Shown: in pieces, positions 6,553 to 8,227 of the stretch
Layout of the letters: the number at the start of each line of letters is the position of its first letter
Numbering within the stretch: the first letter of the stretch is position 1
From: an uncultured Rhodocyclaceae bacterium
Lineage (GTDB): Bacteria > Pseudomonadota > Gammaproteobacteria > Burkholderiales > Rhodocyclaceae
DNA length: 8,227 bases
Assembly: GCA_903930805.1 (NCBI GenBank)
Contig: CAIYZZ010000535.1
Coordinates: forward strand, 1-8,227
Direction: 5' to 3'
The notes under the pieces: generated by a model
What the model was told of the DNA's origin: nothing
The model's database searches: none
Seen by the model: the letters and a program-made list of their open reading frames with translations, nothing else
Position numbers and translations under genes: made by a program

Positions 6553-7622
6553 AGGTCTATGAGCGTCATCTGGCGCGTGAAATCTATGGTGCCACCTTGC
6601 TCGTGCTGGCAGCCTTTCTTGCGCTGTTCGCCTTTTTTGACCTTATCCATGAACTGGAAAGTGTCGGCAAGGGAGGCTACGAACTGCATCACGCGCTGGG
6701 TTATGTTGCCTTGACCCTGCCCGGCCGAACCCACGAGATTCTTCCGATCGCCGTATTGATCGGTACCCTCTATGCGCTGACCTTGCTGGCCCGGCACTCG
6801 GAGATTACCGTGCTGCGTACCTCGGGGCTGCCGACAAGAGACCTGCTTCTGACGTTGGGAAAGATCGGTTCTGCCTTTGTGATACTAACCTTTGTGTTCG
6901 GCGAGTTCATCGTGCCGCCTGCCGAGCGTGCGGCACAGAAAATGCGGCTCACCGCCATGAGTCGCTTGGTGGCACAGGAATTTCGTTCTGGTCTGTGGGT
7001 GAAGGACGGCCTCTCGTTCATCAACGTGCGCGATGTCCTGCCGGATACCAGTCTGCGCGGCGTGCGGGTGTATGCCTTCGATGAAAATTACCACCTGCAG
7101 TCAATCAGCGAGGCGGAGAATGGTCGTTATGTGCCGCCCGGGTACTGGCAGTTGAGCAACGTGGCGCAGACTGTATTCGAGGACGAGCGAGCCCGCGTGT
7201 TGCATCATGATGAGGTGAAATGGGAGTCGGCACTCAATCCGGATATTCTGTCAGTCTTGCTGGTAGTGCCGGAACGCATGTCGATCATCAGTCTTTATCA
7301 GTACATCCAGCACTTGAGCGACAACCGGCAAAAAACGCAACGTTACGAAATCGCGTTGTGGAAAAAGTTGATTTACCCGCTGGCGACGCTGGTGATGATG
7401 GCCTTGGCATTGCCCTTCGCTTATACCCATGACCGCATGAGTGCAGTAAGCGTCAAGGTATTTACCGGGGTCATGCTCGGCATTCTGTTTCACATGTTGA
7501 ACGGTCTGTTCTCCCACCTCGGGATGATCAACAACTGGCGACCGCTGTTCTCCGCCATGACGCCCAGCGTCATGTTTCTGCTGGCGGCAGGCTCGATGTT
7601 GTGGTGGGTAGAGCGACGATGA
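6543..7622 (+). CDS. lptG: LPS export ABC transporter permease LptG
   Basis: LptG is the partner of LptF in the LptB2FG lipopolysaccharide extractor of the inner membrane. The chosen ATG at 6543 gives 359 residues (E. coli 360). The frame is open further upstream, but that part lies inside lptF and reads as non-family sequence, while M-A-L-K-V-Y-E-R-H-L fits the LptG start. A purine-rich GGCGGCGG just upstream may act as the ribosome binding site. Membrane segments are at about 15-36, 62-82, 103-123, 274-293, 302-322 and 336-355, with the periplasmic jellyroll at about 125-268. The coupling helix is R-H-S-E-I-T-V-L-R-T-S-G at 84-95, matching its counterpart in LptF. The 10-bp overlap with lptF fits equimolar, coupled synthesis. 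The 3' end overlaps the convergent RDD gene by 53 bp, so no terminator fits between them. Confidence 0.96.
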   Translation: MALKVYERHLAREIYGATLLVLAAFLALFAFFDLIHELESVGKGGYELHHALGYVALTLPGRTHEILPIAVLIGTLYALTLLARHSEITVLRTSGLPTRDLLLTLGKIGSAFVILTFVFGEFIVPPAERAAQKMRLTAMSRLVAQEFRSGLWVKDGLSFINVRDVLPDTSLRGVRVYAFDENYHLQSISEAENGRYVPPGYWQLSNVAQTVFEDERARVLHHDEVKWESALNPDILSVLLVVPERMSIISLYQYIQHLSDNRQKTQRYEIALWKKLIYPLATLVMMALALPFAYTHDRMSAVSVKVFTGVMLGILFHMLNGLFSHLGMINNWRPLFSAMTPSVMFLLAAGSMLWWVERR

Positions 7623-8028
7623 TGCAGGTGCCGGCAAGTCGGTCGTGCAGGAATTGTCGGTCTCTGTCGAACAACGCCCAGAGCAGACCTGTACCAAAAA
7701 ATAGCAGACTCGGCCAACTCAGCAAATAGCGCAACAACAGCTGACCCCGGTCTGGTGGCGCACCAGCGACATCGACGAGCTTTAACTTCCAGGTTTTCAT
7801 GGCCAGTGTTTGTCTACCATGGCCCCAATGCCAGACAAAATAGGCGCCCATTACCAGAAAGACATATGTGACCTGCAGCGGGCTAGGCAACACCACCCCC
7901 CATGCCATGAGCAGCGCCAGAGGTAGCACGACGCAGACCGCCAGCACGCCGACCAGCAGCAGTGTTTCGTAGAATATGCTGGCCAGACGCCGCCAAAAAC
8001 CTGCGAGGGGGATGCTGGTTGCGCGCAA
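7570..8028 (-). CDS. RDD family integral membrane protein
   Basis: With the TTG at 8028 as start, this is a 152-residue protein with three membrane segments at about 21-46, 51-69 and 100-121. The RDD hallmarks are present: R-R-L-A-S at 13-17 before the first segment, G-R-Q-T-L-A-M-K at 71-78 in the loop, and D-R-D-R-Q-F-L-H-D-R-L-A-G-T at 121-134 after the third. Family function is mostly unknown; some members have been linked to ion or solute transport. The start is uncertain. The first ATG in frame is at 8175, but using it would overlap the upstream gene by about 140 bp and add a basic, Pro/Arg-rich leader that looks like an off-frame reading. The TTG lies 8 bp after the upstream stop, with AAGGA 11 nt before it. 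The ATT at 8040 is another possibility. The C-terminus overlaps the lptG end on the opposite strand. Confidence 0.85.
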   Translation of the reverse strand: MRATSIPLAGFWRRLASIFYETLLLVGVLAVCVVLPLALLMAWGVVLPSPLQVTYVFLVMGAYFVWHWGHGRQTLAMKTWKLKLVDVAGAPPDRGQLLLRYLLSWPSLLFFGTGLLWALFDRDRQFLHDRLAGTCIIVALPTTTSSLPPAET

Positions 8029-8035
8029 GGCCGGT

Positions 8036-8227
8036 TCAATCCTTGGGGGCGGGGGGCTGGTTGCTCGTCTTGGGTACCAGGGTGCTTTGCGGAGGTGGTT
8101 TAAGCGGCGACAGTGGCGAGTGGGGCGTGCCACTGGTGGTGAGGAGGTTCTTGTTATTTTCCGGGGACACGGCAAGCGGTGGCCTGGTTGGCGTCTTCAG
8201 TGGTGGCCGGCGGCCGGCCTCCACCTT
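8036..8227 (-). CDS. Proline-rich C-terminus of an unidentified protein (partial)
   Basis: This frame is open from the right edge to a TGA at 8036-8038 and encodes the last 63 residues of a gene whose start lies outside the window. The tail has 16 prolines among many Ser, Thr and Lys and ends P-P-A-P-K-D. It has no recognisable domain and is probably disordered. It is accepted as coding because the stop lies 8 bp before the best RDD start, as in a tight operon, and the competing frame gives no family match. In betaproteobacteria an RDD gene often follows a DUF3106 protein gene. That is my best guess from gene order alone. Confidence 0.5.
   Translation of the reverse strand, partial: KVEAGRRPPLKTPTRPPLAVSPENNKNLLTTSGTPHSPLSPLKPPPQSTLVPKTSNQPPAPKD

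Noticed and set aside
7251..7717. Minus-strand frames of 148 and 75 codons opposite the lptG end
   Set aside because: They are antisense shadows of lptG and overlap the RDD gene in another frame; neither shows a family pattern or a convincing start.
1..8227. Possible novel defence, mobile or secondary-metabolite system
   Set aside because: All substantial open frames match housekeeping genes or conserved small genes. There is no integrase, transposase, nuclease, CRISPR repeat, toxin-antitoxin pair or tRNA attachment site.

Overview
The window looks like ordinary chromosome from a Gram-negative proteobacterium, most probably a betaproteobacterium (Rhodocyclales or Nitrosomonadales type). This rests on an LPS-export permease pair, a holC clamp-loader gene between pepA and valS, a small hypothetical gene between holC and valS as I recall from betaproteobacteria, and GC-rich coding sequence. 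The taxon is inferred from gene content and order only. All the main genes are housekeeping genes. I found no phage, transposase, CRISPR array, toxin-antitoxin pair, rRNA or tRNA.

Layout. Bases 1-63 are the last 20 codons of a plus-strand protein ending in a SEC-C zinc motif, most likely SecA. An AT-rich convergent gap (64-166) separates it from a four-gene minus-strand operon, read from right to left: pepA (leucyl aminopeptidase, 5358-3829), holC (DNA polymerase III chi, 3832-3407), a 123-residue unnamed protein (3410-3039) and valS (valyl-tRNA synthetase, 3061-167). These genes overlap at every junction (GTGA, ATGA, then 23 bp), so translation is probably coupled along the message. A 102-bp divergent region (5359-5460) holds the pepA ribosome binding site, a candidate lptF promoter and two inverted repeats. 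From there lptF (5461-6552) and lptG (6543-7622) run on the plus strand and overlap by 10 bp. A minus-strand RDD-family membrane protein gene (8028-7570) converges on lptG and overlaps its 3' end by 53 bp. It follows the proline-rich C-terminus of another minus-strand gene that runs off the right edge.

How the genes work together. LptF and LptG are the membrane subunits of the LptB2FG transporter, which extracts lipopolysaccharide from the inner membrane. The pepA-holC-valS operon mixes peptide turnover, replication and translation, with no single pathway. Enterobacteria have the same divergent lptFG / pepA-holC-valS arrangement, so this is an old conserved cluster.

Best leads beyond the known genes: (1) a 23-bp sequence present twice at 21/23 identity, in valS and at the end of pepA, read in different frames; this suggests a dispersed DNA element that adds residues to proteins. 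(2) The unnamed protein between holC and valS, whose C-terminal helix pattern faintly recalls the PopZ polar-organizer family. (3) A 9-bp perfect inverted repeat placed almost symmetrically in front of both divergent genes.
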